Source: Bacteroidota bacterium (GTDB lineage Bacteria > Bacteroidota > Bacteroidia > Flavobacteriales > Flavobacteriaceae). Taken from it: a stretch of DNA of 64,000 nucleotides. The position numbers and the translations under genes were made by a program. Below the pieces are notes generated by a model. The model was not told the origin of the DNA. It made no database searches and saw nothing but the letters and a program-made list of their open reading frames with translations. How positions within the stretch are numbered: the first letter of the stretch is position 1; every line of letters begins with the position of its first letter. The stretch lies in assembly GCA_018267095.1 (NCBI GenBank), contig JAFDZC010000006.1, positions 62,001 to 126,000 of the forward strand. The letters are read 5' to 3'. Positions 26,585 through 35,143 of the stretch are shown piece after piece.

Positions 26585-27301
26585 ATGAGAAAAATTCTTC
26601 TGGTTTTTGCCTTGATAATTGCTTTGTCTGCAAGTGCGCAGCGCGATATCAATTCGTATCAATATGTAATTGTTCCCGCTAAGTTTGATTTTCTCAAAAA
26701 AGAGAATCAATACAATTTGAATACTTTGACTAAAATGTATTTTGAGAAATATGGCTTTAAGGTTTATATGAGCAATGCTACTCCGTTGGAGATTTTATCT
26801 AATAAATGTGATAATTTGTATGTTTCTGTGGCTGAAACCGGTAATTTTATGAAAACCAAAATGCAGGTTTTTTTGCTCGATTGTAAAAAAGATACGATTA
26901 GCCAATCTCAAATTGGAACCAGTAAAGAAAAGGATTTTAATGTAAGCTATAATTTGGCTTTGCGCGAAGCCCTGAAATCATTGGGCGAGCTGAATTATCA
27001 TTATGTGCCGGTTTCAAAATTAACCAAAGCATCTACAAAACCGGTAGTTGCGCCAGAGGTTTCTGAGCCCAAAGCTGTTTTTTTACTTCAAGCTAAAGCC
27101 ATAGCCAACGGATATGAATTGGTTGATTCCAGTGGTAATACAATCATGAAATTGCTCAAAACTTCGCGGTCAGATATGTTTACTGCATTTAAATCGGGGC
27201 AACAAGGCGCATTGATTCTCAAAGATAAGACTTGGTTTTTTGAATATTATCAAGGGGAACAATTTGTTTCTGAGCCAGTAGAGGTAGAAATTCCGAATTA
27301 A
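26585..27301 (+). CDS. Secreted protein of unknown function (238 aa)
   Basis: Not recognised. A signal peptide (MRKILLVFALIIALSASAQ) is followed by an alpha/beta region of about 120 residues (YQYVIVPAKFDFLKKENQYN ... LREALKSLGEL), then a Lys/Thr/Pro linker near 145-165, then a beta-rich C-terminal part (ELVDSSGNTIMKLLKTS, KDKTWFFEYYQGEQF). No lipobox, transmembrane segment or sorting domain is visible, so a periplasmic location is likely. It abuts the HAD gene and is probably cotranscribed. Its stop codon overlaps that of rarA on the opposite strand. Confidence 0.7.
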   Translation: MRKILLVFALIIALSASAQRDINSYQYVIVPAKFDFLKKENQYNLNTLTKMYFEKYGFKVYMSNATPLEILSNKCDNLYVSVAETGNFMKTKMQVFLLDCKKDTISQSQIGTSKEKDFNVSYNLALREALKSLGELNYHYVPVSKLTKASTKPVVAPEVSEPKAVFLLQAKAIANGYELVDSSGNTIMKLLKTSRSDMFTAFKSGQQGALILKDKTWFFEYYQGEQFVSEPVEVEIPN

Positions 27302-28575
27302 TATCCGTATTTGTCTTTCCAACGATTTTTTAAAAAAGCCCGCAATTCGTTCTCACGCGCATTGTTCCCGGGCTCGTAGAGTTTGGTGTTGCGAACCGCT
27401 TCGGGCAAATATTCTTGATCAATAAAATTGTTGGTAAAATCATGTGCGTATTGATATTCTTCGCCGTAACCAAGCTCTTTCATGAGTTTAGTTGGCGCAT
27501 TGCGCAAATGAATCGGCACCGGTAAATCTCCGGTTTGTTTGACCAATGCTTGCGCTTGACCAATGGCCATATAACTCGCGTTGCTTTTGGCAGAACTCGC
27601 CAAATAAACTGCACATTGACTCAAAATGATTCTGCTCTCGGGATATCCAATCGTTGAAACCGCCTGAAAAGTGTTGTTGGCCATAATCAGTGCCGTCGGG
27701 TTGGCATTGCCAATATCTTCACTGGCCAAAATAAGCATGCGACGCGCAATGAATTTTAAATCTTCGCCGCCTTCAATCATGCGCGCGAGCCAATACACGG
27801 CTGCATTCGGATCGCTTCCGCGAATAGATTTGATAAACGCCGAAACAATATCGTAGTGCTGTTCACCTGTTTTGTCATACAATACGGTATTTTGCTGAAC
27901 GAGTTCGAGCACTTTTTCGTTGGTGATTTCTATTTCGCTTCCGCTAAAGGCACTCACAACGAGTTCAAAAATATTGAGCAACTTTCTTCCGTCGCCACCC
28001 GAAAGCCTGATGAGCGCTTCGGTTTCTTTGAGTTGAATTTTTTTCTTTTGAAATTGAGTGTCTATTTCGATGGCTCGATGTAATAAAGCTTCTAAATCGG
28101 CTCGGGTAAAAGCATTGAGCACATACACCTGACAGCGAGATAGCAATGCGGGAATTACTTCGAAACTTGGGTTTTCGGTGGTGGCGCCGATGAGTGTTAC
28201 CCAACCTTTTTCAACGGCTGCCAAGAGTGAATCTTGTTGTGATTTACTAAAGCGATGAATCTCGTCAATAAACAAAATTGGGTTTTTGCCGCTGAACAAT
28301 CCGCCACTTTGTCGGGCTTTGTCAATCACCTCTCGTACATCTTTCACCCCTGCATTAATAGCGCTGAGTTCGTAAAACGGACGTCCCGATTCACGGGCGA
28401 TGATGTTGGCTAAAGTGGTTTTTCCGGTGCCGGGTGGTCCCCAAAAAATCATCGATGAAATCAAGCCGTTTTGCATCTGCAAAGTCAATGAACCCTGAGG
28501 TCCGACCAAATGCGTTTGACTCACATAATCAGTGAGTTTTTGCGGGCGAATGCGTTCGGCTAGCGGTGTTGACAT
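27298..28575 (-). CDS. rarA: Replication-associated recombination protein A (AAA+ ATPase)
   Basis: RarA/MgsA-type AAA+ ATPase of 425 aa that acts at stalled replication forks and resembles clamp-loader subunits. It has the Walker A motif GPPGTGKT (46-53), Walker [11 protein letters not shown] (DEIH 104-107), sensor 1 [10 protein letters not shown], the arginine finger in LLSRCQVY, and the C-terminal tetramerisation region with [20 protein letters not shown] and [15 protein letters not shown]-like sequence. Length is typical. Convergent with the upstream unknown gene, overlapping by 4 bp at the stops; it has its own promoter. Confidence 0.95.
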   Translation of the reverse strand: MSTPLAERIRPQKLTDYVSQTHLVGPQGSLTLQMQNGLISSMIFWGPPGTGKTTLANIIARESGRPFYELSAINAGVKDVREVIDKARQSGGLFSGKNPILFIDEIHRFSKSQQDSLLAAVEKGWVTLIGATTENPSFEVIPALLSRCQVYVLNAFTRADLEALLHRAIEIDTQFQKKKIQLKETEALIRLSGGDGRKLLNIFELVVSAFSGSEIEITNEKVLELVQQNTVLYDKTGEQHYDIVSAFIKSIRGSDPNAAVYWLARMIEGGEDLKFIARRMLILASEDIGNANPTALIMANNTFQAVSTIGYPESRIILSQCAVYLASSAKSNASYMAIGQAQALVKQTGDLPVPIHLRNAPTKLMKELGYGEEYQYAHDFTNNFIDQEYLPEAVRNTKLYEPGNNARENELRAFLKNRWKDKYGY

Positions 28576-28602
28576 TTGATTTTGAATCTAAAAAATGGTG
28601 TT

Positions 28603-28633
28603 CAAAGGTAATGTTTTGGATGGCTAGATTCAA
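28603..28633 (-). promoter_or_regulatory. rarA promoter
   Basis: On the minus strand, TTG (28633-28631), a 20-bp spacer and TACCTTTG (28610-28603) fit the Bacteroidota promoter. Transcription would start near 28596, giving a leader of about 20 nt. Confidence 0.65.
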
Positions 28634-28685
28634 CAGGTTTGTCTGACAATTTGCTGACAATATAGCACAAAATAATCTTTGGTGG

Positions 28686-28693
28686 TATATTTG
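28686..28693 (+). promoter_or_regulatory. Putative -7 box of the rhomboid gene
   Basis: TATATTTG matches TAnnTTTG. Initiation would fall near 28700, which makes the GTG at 28702 essentially leaderless and favours the ATG at 28720. A -33 TTG is not clear. Confidence 0.5.
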
Positions 28694-28719
28694 ACAAAGC
28701 CGTGGCTCAAACACGCAAA

Positions 28720-29508
28720 ATGCAAGAACAACCTTTTAAATTTTCAGCTTCAGTTATTTGGTTTCCGTTTTTAACGGTGCTGAGTTTGTGGATTGTTTTT
28801 TGGGCAGGTGTGCGTTTTCATCTAGATTTAGAAACACTTGGAATTTATCCGCGCTCACTCGATGGGTTTAAAGGTGTTTTGCTCAGTCCTTTGATTCACG
28901 GAAACTTGGAGCATTTATACAACAATTCAATTCCACTACTGATGTTGTTGGCGGCTATGCGTTTTTTTTACCGAGATCAGACTTTTTTTGTTTTGGGTTA
29001 TGGTTGGCTACTCACAGGTTTTATTACTTGGGTCATTGGCCGAGATGCCTACCATATTGGCGCGAGTAGCTTGGTGTATTTACTGGTGAGTTTTATCTTC
29101 TTTAAAGGAATTCTCACGGGGTATTATCGTTTAGCGGCCTTGTCATTTTTGGTTGTTTTGACCTACGGAAGCTTGGTTTGGTATATTTTTCCGAATGTAA
29201 AAGAAGGTATTTCGTGGGAAGGACATTTGGCCGGAATGCTCGTAGGATTGGTATTCGCCTATACTGTCAAAACGCCTGATTTTGTCAAAGAATATCGCTA
29301 TGATTGGGAGAAACCTGATTATGATCCTTCGCAAGATAAATTCATGCAGCGCTTTGATGAAAACGGGAATTTCGTCAATCCGCCACCGCCAGAACCTATT
29401 GCAGCACCTGAAACTTTACAGAGGCTACAATCTACCTCAATAGCACACGAAGTATATTATGACGTTGAGCGAAATGTTTATGTGATTCAGCCTAAAAAGA
29501 CAAATTAA
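28720..29508 (+). CDS. Rhomboid-family intramembrane serine protease
   Basis: Six-helix membrane protease of 262 aa that would cleave transmembrane segments in the inner membrane. The rhomboid signatures are visible: HGNLEHLYNN in helix 2 (His60, His65, Asn69), GASS with the nucleophile Ser116, and the catalytic His169 in WEGHLAGMLVG. The residue after the serine is Ser rather than the commoner Gly or Ala. A cytoplasmic C-terminal tail of about 75 residues is Pro/Glu-rich (NPPPPEPIAAPE). A GTG 18 bp upstream is an alternative start. The stop overlaps that of rlmB. Substrate unknown. Confidence 0.88.
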   Translation: MQEQPFKFSASVIWFPFLTVLSLWIVFWAGVRFHLDLETLGIYPRSLDGFKGVLLSPLIHGNLEHLYNNSIPLLMLLAAMRFFYRDQTFFVLGYGWLLTGFITWVIGRDAYHIGASSLVYLLVSFIFFKGILTGYYRLAALSFLVVLTYGSLVWYIFPNVKEGISWEGHLAGMLVGLVFAYTVKTPDFVKEYRYDWEKPDYDPSQDKFMQRFDENGNFVNPPPPEPIAAPETLQRLQSTSIAHEVYYDVERNVYVIQPKKTN

Positions 29509-30239
29509 CAGCGTTGACGTACCGTTTCATAAAGAAAAGCGCCACAAGCAACCGATACATTCAAAGAACCGATATTTCCGAACATGGGCAATTTTCCTTT
29601 TTCGTCAATAATTTTTAAAACCGACGGATTGATTCCGCGATCTTCGCTGCCCATCACAATGGCAACAGGTTCATTTAAGTTGATATCATAAATAGATTGA
29701 TCGGTTTTTTCGGTGGCTGCCACGGATTTAATTCCGCAACCTTGAAGATAAAACAAGGCATCTTTGATGTGCTCTACTTTGCATATCGGAACATTAAAAA
29801 CGGCACCAGCAGAAGTTTTTACAGTATCGCCATTGACAGGAGCCGAACCGTTTTTGGGAACAATAATTCCGTGAACACCGGTACATTCAGCAGTTCTGAT
29901 AATCGCGCCAAAATTGCGCGCATCCGAAATTTGATCTAAAATCAATAAAAAAGGCGGCCTGTCAGAAGTTTGCGCTTTTTCGATGAGTTCTTCTAAACCC
30001 ATAAATTCTACCGGTGAAATACTGGCTACAGCTCCTTGATGATTGAGTGAAGTGAGTCGATGAAGTTTTTCGGCTGGAACATAGGTAAAGTTGATATTGG
30101 CTCGCTTGAGTGTTTTGAGCAATTCTTTCATGAGTTCACCTGAAGCGTCTTTTTGAATGAAGACTTTATCAACGGGCTTGCCTGATTGAACGGCTTCCAT
30201 GATGGCGCGAATGCCAAAGATTTGATGTTCATTTTTCAT
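29505..30239 (-). CDS. rlmB: 23S rRNA 2'-O-ribose methyltransferase, RlmB/TrmH (SpoU) family
   Basis: SPOUT-class methyltransferase of 244 aa, likely modifying a 23S rRNA guanosine with S-adenosylmethionine. The N-terminal substrate-binding domain begins MKNEHQIFGIRAIMEAV. The three knot motifs are DARNFGAIIRTAE, IVMGSEDRGI and LPMFGNIGSLNVSVACGAFL. The start is the ATG at 30239, which opens the conserved region; an in-frame ATG-like start at 30263 would fall inside the susD terminator. RlmB is favoured over other SpoU members by the N-terminal domain, but the target base cannot be read from sequence. Confidence 0.88.
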   Translation of the reverse strand: MKNEHQIFGIRAIMEAVQSGKPVDKVFIQKDASGELMKELLKTLKRANINFTYVPAEKLHRLTSLNHQGAVASISPVEFMGLEELIEKAQTSDRPPFLLILDQISDARNFGAIIRTAECTGVHGIIVPKNGSAPVNGDTVKTSAGAVFNVPICKVEHIKDALFYLQGCGIKSVAATEKTDQSIYDINLNEPVAIVMGSEDRGINPSVLKIIDEKGKLPMFGNIGSLNVSVACGAFLYETVRQRC

Positions 30240-30252
30240 GGCGTAAAGATAT

Positions 30253-30281
30253 AAAAAAACCACCCCGAGTTGAGGTGGTTT
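30253..30281 (-). terminator. Intrinsic terminator of the susCD operon
   Basis: AACCACC (30258-30264) pairs with GGTGGTT (30274-30280). On the minus strand a run of seven T follows (30253-30259). It separates susD from rlmB. Confidence 0.85.
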
Positions 30282-30302
30282 TATTTTCTATCAAGGAAGC
30301 TA

Positions 30303-31769
30303 CTAGTTTACATCCCAGAATACTTTATTTTTAAGCTTGTCTCCGCCAATAGCAGTTGAAGCAGCTTGATAGTTTTCTCCATTAACGGTTTGTTCGTTAA
30401 TTGGATAAGTCAATCGTTTAGGAACTTGTCCTTCGGCTTCTGAATAAGCATTGGTTGGAGCTGTGAGCGTTGGAGCATCCAATCTTCTCCAAGTTGACCA
30501 TGATTCAAAACCACGGTTGAAATAAGCAATCCATGCTTGTTTACCGATTTTTTCTTTCCAAGAACCTGGTGCAGTGGTATAGGCGACATCAACATTAGCT
30601 AAATAAGCATCTGCATCACTTTCGGATAAGCCCCACGATTCAAATGATGATTTTACTCCGTTATTGTAAAAATTCTCAGCTGTATTTCCTACATTGTAAC
30701 CTCTTTCAGCTGCTTCAGCCAGATAGAAGTTGATTTCGGTTACTTCCATTAAAGCGGCTGGAGCATCAGCAGCTTTGATATTGTCTGAAACATGTGAAAA
30801 GTTTGAATATGGATTTGTGAAACCATATTTTCCGCCTTTGTAGGTTCCGTCAGAGAAAAGAGTAAAATACTTAGATCTTCTAGGGTCTGATAAACCATTC
30901 ATTGCATCAACTATGGTTTTGGCAGGAACAAAGTCATTACGACCACTTGCAATTAAGTTCTCATAAATTGGGTTGTAGTTTGGTGCTGAGCTGACATAAT
31001 TAAAAATGGCGTTTTCATCATTTGAAGTAATTACTCCATCTGCAACAGCTGATTCAACAGTTGATTGAGCCAAACTTGCGTCAACATCTGCTAAATTAAT
31101 ACCGATTTTAACTTTGAGTGAGTTACCAAATTTTTTCCAGCTGGCCACATCTCCACCATAAATGTAATCTCCAGAATCAAATGAACTACCGTCTGTATCC
31201 AAATCAGCCATAGCTGCATTTAGTCTTGTGATTAATTTAGGGTAAATAGTTGCATCATCATCGTACTTAGGCAATACATTCGTTAATGGTTGAATCGCGT
31301 CTGTGTAGGGAACATCTCCAAAAGTATCAACTAATACTTGATAGGTGTATACCTCTTGGATTTCAATAATAGCCAATTTATTTTTTTGTTTTGTCTGCCA
31401 ATCTTCCGCTGAAATTCCCGGCGGTTGTGATTCAGCTGCAATTACTTTTTTTGCAGACTCTAAATTCCCAAGGACATTTCTGTACAAATTTGTCCAATGG
31501 TTATCAGGAATTTTTCGTGTACTAACTCGATATCTTGATTCTGTGGTATATTGAGTAGCAGCCCAATATTGACTAAAATATCTAAAAACATTCAAATTGA
31601 CACTTGGAGTAGTCATTTGATCGGTGAGTTCTTTTTGTGCGTTGGTCAACAAAACTGATGCTGACGGGCTATACAATGCTGCGTGATCTTCGTTGTAGCT
31701 GTTGTCTTCATCAACACAAGCTGTGAAAACCATACTGAACAGCATTGATGATAAAATTATTTTTTTCAT
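30303..31769 (-). CDS. SusD/RagB-family outer-membrane lipoprotein
   Basis: Surface lid lipoprotein of 488 aa that captures substrate for the SusC-like channel encoded just before it (4-bp gap). The lipoprotein signal peptide is MKKIILSSMLFSMVFTAC with the acylated Cys18, followed by an acidic VDED stretch that fits surface export. The body is alpha-helical with TPR-like helices; landmarks are LYRNVLGNLESAKKVI, YQVLVDTFGDVPYTDAI and NFYLAEAAERGY, the last a conserved SusD-type signature. No glycoside hydrolase, peptidase or regulator is adjacent, so the imported substrate (oligopeptide or glycan) cannot be inferred. Confidence 0.92.
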   Translation of the reverse strand: MKKIILSSMLFSMVFTACVDEDNSYNEDHAALYSPSASVLLTNAQKELTDQMTTPSVNLNVFRYFSQYWAATQYTTESRYRVSTRKIPDNHWTNLYRNVLGNLESAKKVIAAESQPPGISAEDWQTKQKNKLAIIEIQEVYTYQVLVDTFGDVPYTDAIQPLTNVLPKYDDDATIYPKLITRLNAAMADLDTDGSSFDSGDYIYGGDVASWKKFGNSLKVKIGINLADVDASLAQSTVESAVADGVITSNDENAIFNYVSSAPNYNPIYENLIASGRNDFVPAKTIVDAMNGLSDPRRSKYFTLFSDGTYKGGKYGFTNPYSNFSHVSDNIKAADAPAALMEVTEINFYLAEAAERGYNVGNTAENFYNNGVKSSFESWGLSESDADAYLANVDVAYTTAPGSWKEKIGKQAWIAYFNRGFESWSTWRRLDAPTLTAPTNAYSEAEGQVPKRLTYPINEQTVNGENYQAASTAIGGDKLKNKVFWDVN

Positions 31770-31773
31770 AGCT

Positions 31774-34700
31774 TTAGAAGTTTACTTTTAAGTTAAATGA
31801 ATATACTTTAACGGTAGGCATAACCCCCGATTGGTAACCTTGAACGTTACCCGATGATGTTCCTGCTTCAGGATCAGCATAAGGCAAGTTTTTGTGAATA
31901 ATCCATACATTATTTCCTAATACACTAAACGACATTCCTTTAATAAAAGTTCTTTCTAGATATTTACTAGGTAATGTATACGTAAAACCAATTTCTCTTA
32001 GTTTTACATATGAAGCATCATATACGTATGCTTTGTCAGGATTCGCCGAAATACCATACCCTAAACCACTGGCTTCACTTGAATCTGAAGCATCCACACG
32101 AATGGTGTTGGTGATGTATTGCGGTTGTCCATTTCCTGGAACATAGGCTGGGTTTTCCATAACCCCAGGATTGATGTAACCTCCACCATCAGCCAATGTG
32201 TTTCTTACCGGATTTCCTAAGTCGTTGGTTCCAGCAGTTTCCGGATACAAACCTGTGTCTTGCCCGTAACCTTGGTCAAGTGAAAATACGCTTCCGCCTT
32301 TTTTAACATCAATCAAGAAATTTAAAGCGAAGTTTTTGTAAATGAATTTATTCGAAATACCGCCAATCCAATCAGGTTGAATATTGCCGATTACTTTGTC
32401 ATTAGTATCAGATTGCAAATAATTTCCATCTTCACCTACAATTTTGTTACCGTTGCTGTCATAAACATAGTCGGTACCTTTGATGGTTCCGTAAGGTTCT
32501 CCAACGGTTGCATTGAGGGTTATTCCAGATTGGAAGCTTGCTAATTGAAGATTTGTTCTTCCTGAATCTAAGGATATAAGTTTATTTCTGTTTCTCGCCC
32601 AGTTAACTGCAACTTGCCATTCAAAATCTTTTGTTCTGATTGGTGATCCAGATAACACCAACTCGATTCCTTTATTTTCAACTTCTCCTGCATTGATAAA
32701 TGAATTTACATAACCTGTCGCGGTTGATTGCGGTACTCTGAACAATTGATCAACAGTATTTGTTTTGTACCAAGAAAATTCAAAGTTTAATCTGTTTTTG
32801 AAGAATGAGCCCTCAACTCCATATTCCCAGCTTTTTTGAAGTTCCGGTTTTAATTTTGGAAAATTCACAAACGTAGGTCCATTTCCGTACATTGCATTTC
32901 CATTAATAACCCCGTTAGCAACGGCACTTCCTGGTGTGCCAACAGCAGGGTCATTACCCACTTCGGCATAACTGACTCTCAATTTTGCCATATCAAGCCA
33001 ATCTTTTTTGATGAATTCTGAAAGCAAGAAACTTGAGCCTACAGAGAAGTAGTTGTAAATGTTATTTGAAGTCGGTAAGGCTGTTGACTTATCTTGTCTG
33101 AGTGTACCTTCTAAATACAAGAATTTTGAATAATCTAAACTAGCTTGACCATAATAACCTGTTTTGATGTATGTAAATTCTGTTTGAACAGGAGCTACAA
33201 ATTGATTAGAGTTAGCAAGAGTATAAAGGCCAGCTGCACCAAGGCCACCAGTAGTTGAACCTAAGAAAGAATAGCTTAGGGAGTGTTTAAGTGTTCCACC
33301 CGCTAACAATTTTGCTCCAAGTTTTTCAGTCAATTTTAAATCATAAGTTGCAATAACATCATAGGTCTCTTGTGCGAAATTTCTAGTGAATAATTGATAA
33401 CCTGATGCTTCGCTGATTTGAGACACACCAAATTCTTCAGGATGACTTCCGATGGCTTTTCTCAGTTCTTGTTTATCATTGGTTCTTTCAAGAGTAACTC
33501 GTCCTAAAACATTAAGATTTTTGGTAATGTCATAAGCAATATTTGCACCCAATATTAAACGGTTGTGACGATCAGTTTCATAATTTTCGTAACGATCCCA
33601 ATATGGATTGTTCCAATAAGCAGGGCTTAAATCGCCGCTCAATGGGTCATTCATGTTCCAAGTAACATTTTGGTTGGCTCTAAAATATTCTCGTCTTAGT
33701 TCACTAACATCAACATTGGTTTGCCACCATTGTCTGAAACCTCCAAGGAAGTTATCCCCATAACCTAAATTGTTACGTCCTTTAGTGCTTTGATCGGTAA
33801 AATTAAACGTAAAGCCAAGTCTAATTTTATCATTTAAATCTCTTGAAAAATTACTCGAAATCGTGTTTTTTAACAAAAGTGAATTAGGAAGAACCCCGGT
33901 TTCTTTGTTATTGGTCAATGTAACACTATAGGTGGTTTTTTCATCTCCACCACTAAAGTTAAGACTGTTGACATAACCCACTGATTTCTCAAAAAAGTCT
34001 GAAGGATCGTGTTTAGCCGCAACCCATGGAGTGGGTTTTCCAAAGTTTGGATTCCCCGGCGCAAATGCATTCCATTGATAAACTGATAAGTTTGGATCAA
34101 AAGCATTTCCGTAAGAAATATCATAACCTGTTGGCACAAGTAAATCGTCAATTCCATCACCGTTCACATCGGTCACAATCAAATTGTCATGACCGTCGTA
34201 TCCACCACCGCCATAACTGTTTTGATATTTTGCGAAAGTCGTTTTATCAATTTGACCTGTGCTGAAAGTGGAACTAAAATTAACTCCAAGCGCGGTGCTT
34301 TTTTTACCTTTTTTAGTAGTAATAATTAATGCTCCGTTTGATGCGTCACTTCCGTACAAAGCTGTAGCAGCGGCTCCTTTCAGAACGTTGATTGATTCAA
34401 TGTTATTAGGATCAATATCGGAAGCTGAATTACCGAAGTCAAAACCATCGCGAGAATTTGCAGCGTCTGCTGTATTGAGGTTCGTGTTGTTAACCGGAAC
34501 CCCATCAATTACAATCAGTACTTGATTGTTTCCAAGTAGACTTTTTGGGCCACGCATAACAATGTTCGTAGAACCTCCGAAATTAGAATTGTTTCTAATT
34601 TCGAGTCCAGCAACTTTGCCGGAGAGGTTGTTTAGAAAGTTGGTAGTTGGGACTGCATTTACGACAGAGCCGTCGACTTTTTGAGAGGAGTATCCAAGAG

Positions 34701-35046
34701 ATTTTTTCTCTCTTTTGATACCTAATGCCGTAACTACGACACCTTCAAGTTCAACGGAAGAATCGGTCATCTTAACTTTCATTTTTGATGAAGCTGCCAA
34801 TTCTTGCGTTTTCATGCCTAAGAAAGCAAACACTAGTTTGTCTCCTTGCTTGGCATTGATTTTAAAGTTTCCATCAATATCGGTTTGTGTTCCGGTTGAT
34901 GTACCTTTAACAGATACATTTACACCGGGCAGTGGTAGACCTGCCTGGTCTGTAACTGTACCTGTTACAACATTGTCTTGTGCAAAAACTATTTGCACCA
35001 TTAACACAAATAAAAGTGTTAAAATTCGATTAAACTTAAGTTTCAT
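31774..35046 (-). CDS. SusC/RagA-family TonB-linked outer-membrane transporter (1090 aa)
   Basis: TonB-dependent import channel partnering the SusD-like lipoprotein. The ATG at 35046 gives a signal peptide (LTLLFVLMVQIVFAQ). A carboxypeptidase-D-like beta-sandwich follows (about 25-105, GTVTDQAGLPLPGVNVSVKG), then the TonB-box/linker region (VVVTALGIKREKKSLGYS), the plug domain (about 125-230, VLIVIDGVPVNN and INVLKGAAATALYGSDASNG), and a long barrel ending in VKVYSFNLKVNF with the C-terminal Phe. A longer in-frame start at 35187 would overlap the preceding gene and lacks a signal peptide. The length is typical for SusC. Confidence 0.93.
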   Translation of the reverse strand: MKLKFNRILTLLFVLMVQIVFAQDNVVTGTVTDQAGLPLPGVNVSVKGTSTGTQTDIDGNFKINAKQGDKLVFAFLGMKTQELAASSKMKVKMTDSSVELEGVVVTALGIKREKKSLGYSSQKVDGSVVNAVPTTNFLNNLSGKVAGLEIRNNSNFGGSTNIVMRGPKSLLGNNQVLIVIDGVPVNNTNLNTADAANSRDGFDFGNSASDIDPNNIESINVLKGAAATALYGSDASNGALIITTKKGKKSTALGVNFSSTFSTGQIDKTTFAKYQNSYGGGGYDGHDNLIVTDVNGDGIDDLLVPTGYDISYGNAFDPNLSVYQWNAFAPGNPNFGKPTPWVAAKHDPSDFFEKSVGYVNSLNFSGGDEKTTYSVTLTNNKETGVLPNSLLLKNTISSNFSRDLNDKIRLGFTFNFTDQSTKGRNNLGYGDNFLGGFRQWWQTNVDVSELRREYFRANQNVTWNMNDPLSGDLSPAYWNNPYWDRYENYETDRHNRLILGANIAYDITKNLNVLGRVTLERTNDKQELRKAIGSHPEEFGVSQISEASGYQLFTRNFAQETYDVIATYDLKLTEKLGAKLLAGGTLKHSLSYSFLGSTTGGLGAAGLYTLANSNQFVAPVQTEFTYIKTGYYGQASLDYSKFLYLEGTLRQDKSTALPTSNNIYNYFSVGSSFLLSEFIKKDWLDMAKLRVSYAEVGNDPAVGTPGSAVANGVINGNAMYGNGPTFVNFPKLKPELQKSWEYGVEGSFFKNRLNFEFSWYKTNTVDQLFRVPQSTATGYVNSFINAGEVENKGIELVLSGSPIRTKDFEWQVAVNWARNRNKLISLDSGRTNLQLASFQSGITLNATVGEPYGTIKGTDYVYDSNGNKIVGEDGNYLQSDTNDKVIGNIQPDWIGGISNKFIYKNFALNFLIDVKKGGSVFSLDQGYGQDTGLYPETAGTNDLGNPVRNTLADGGGYINPGVMENPAYVPGNGQPQYITNTIRVDASDSSEASGLGYGISANPDKAYVYDASYVKLREIGFTYTLPSKYLERTFIKGMSFSVLGNNVWIIHKNLPYADPEAGTSSGNVQGYQSGVMPTVKVYSFNLKVNF

Positions 35047-35101
35047 TGTGGGTAATTTTGAATTAGTTTTATAAAATTCTAAAATTATTGTTAAATAACC
35101 T

Positions 35102-35142
35102 AATATGCATGCATATTTTTTTTTCACAAATTTGAAAAAAAA
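35102..35142. promoter_or_regulatory. Perfect 16-bp palindrome and AT hairpin before susC
   Basis: AATATGCATGCATATT (35102-35117) is a perfect palindrome 55 bp before the susC start. It is followed by a 9-bp A/T hairpin (35117-35125 with 35134-35142, loop ACAAATTT) directly after the Omp85-like gene. On the minus strand CAAATTTG (35127-35134) is a one-mismatch -7 box. The palindrome could be an operator; the hairpin may weakly terminate the upstream gene. Function is inferred. Confidence 0.4.
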
Positions 35143-35143
35143 G

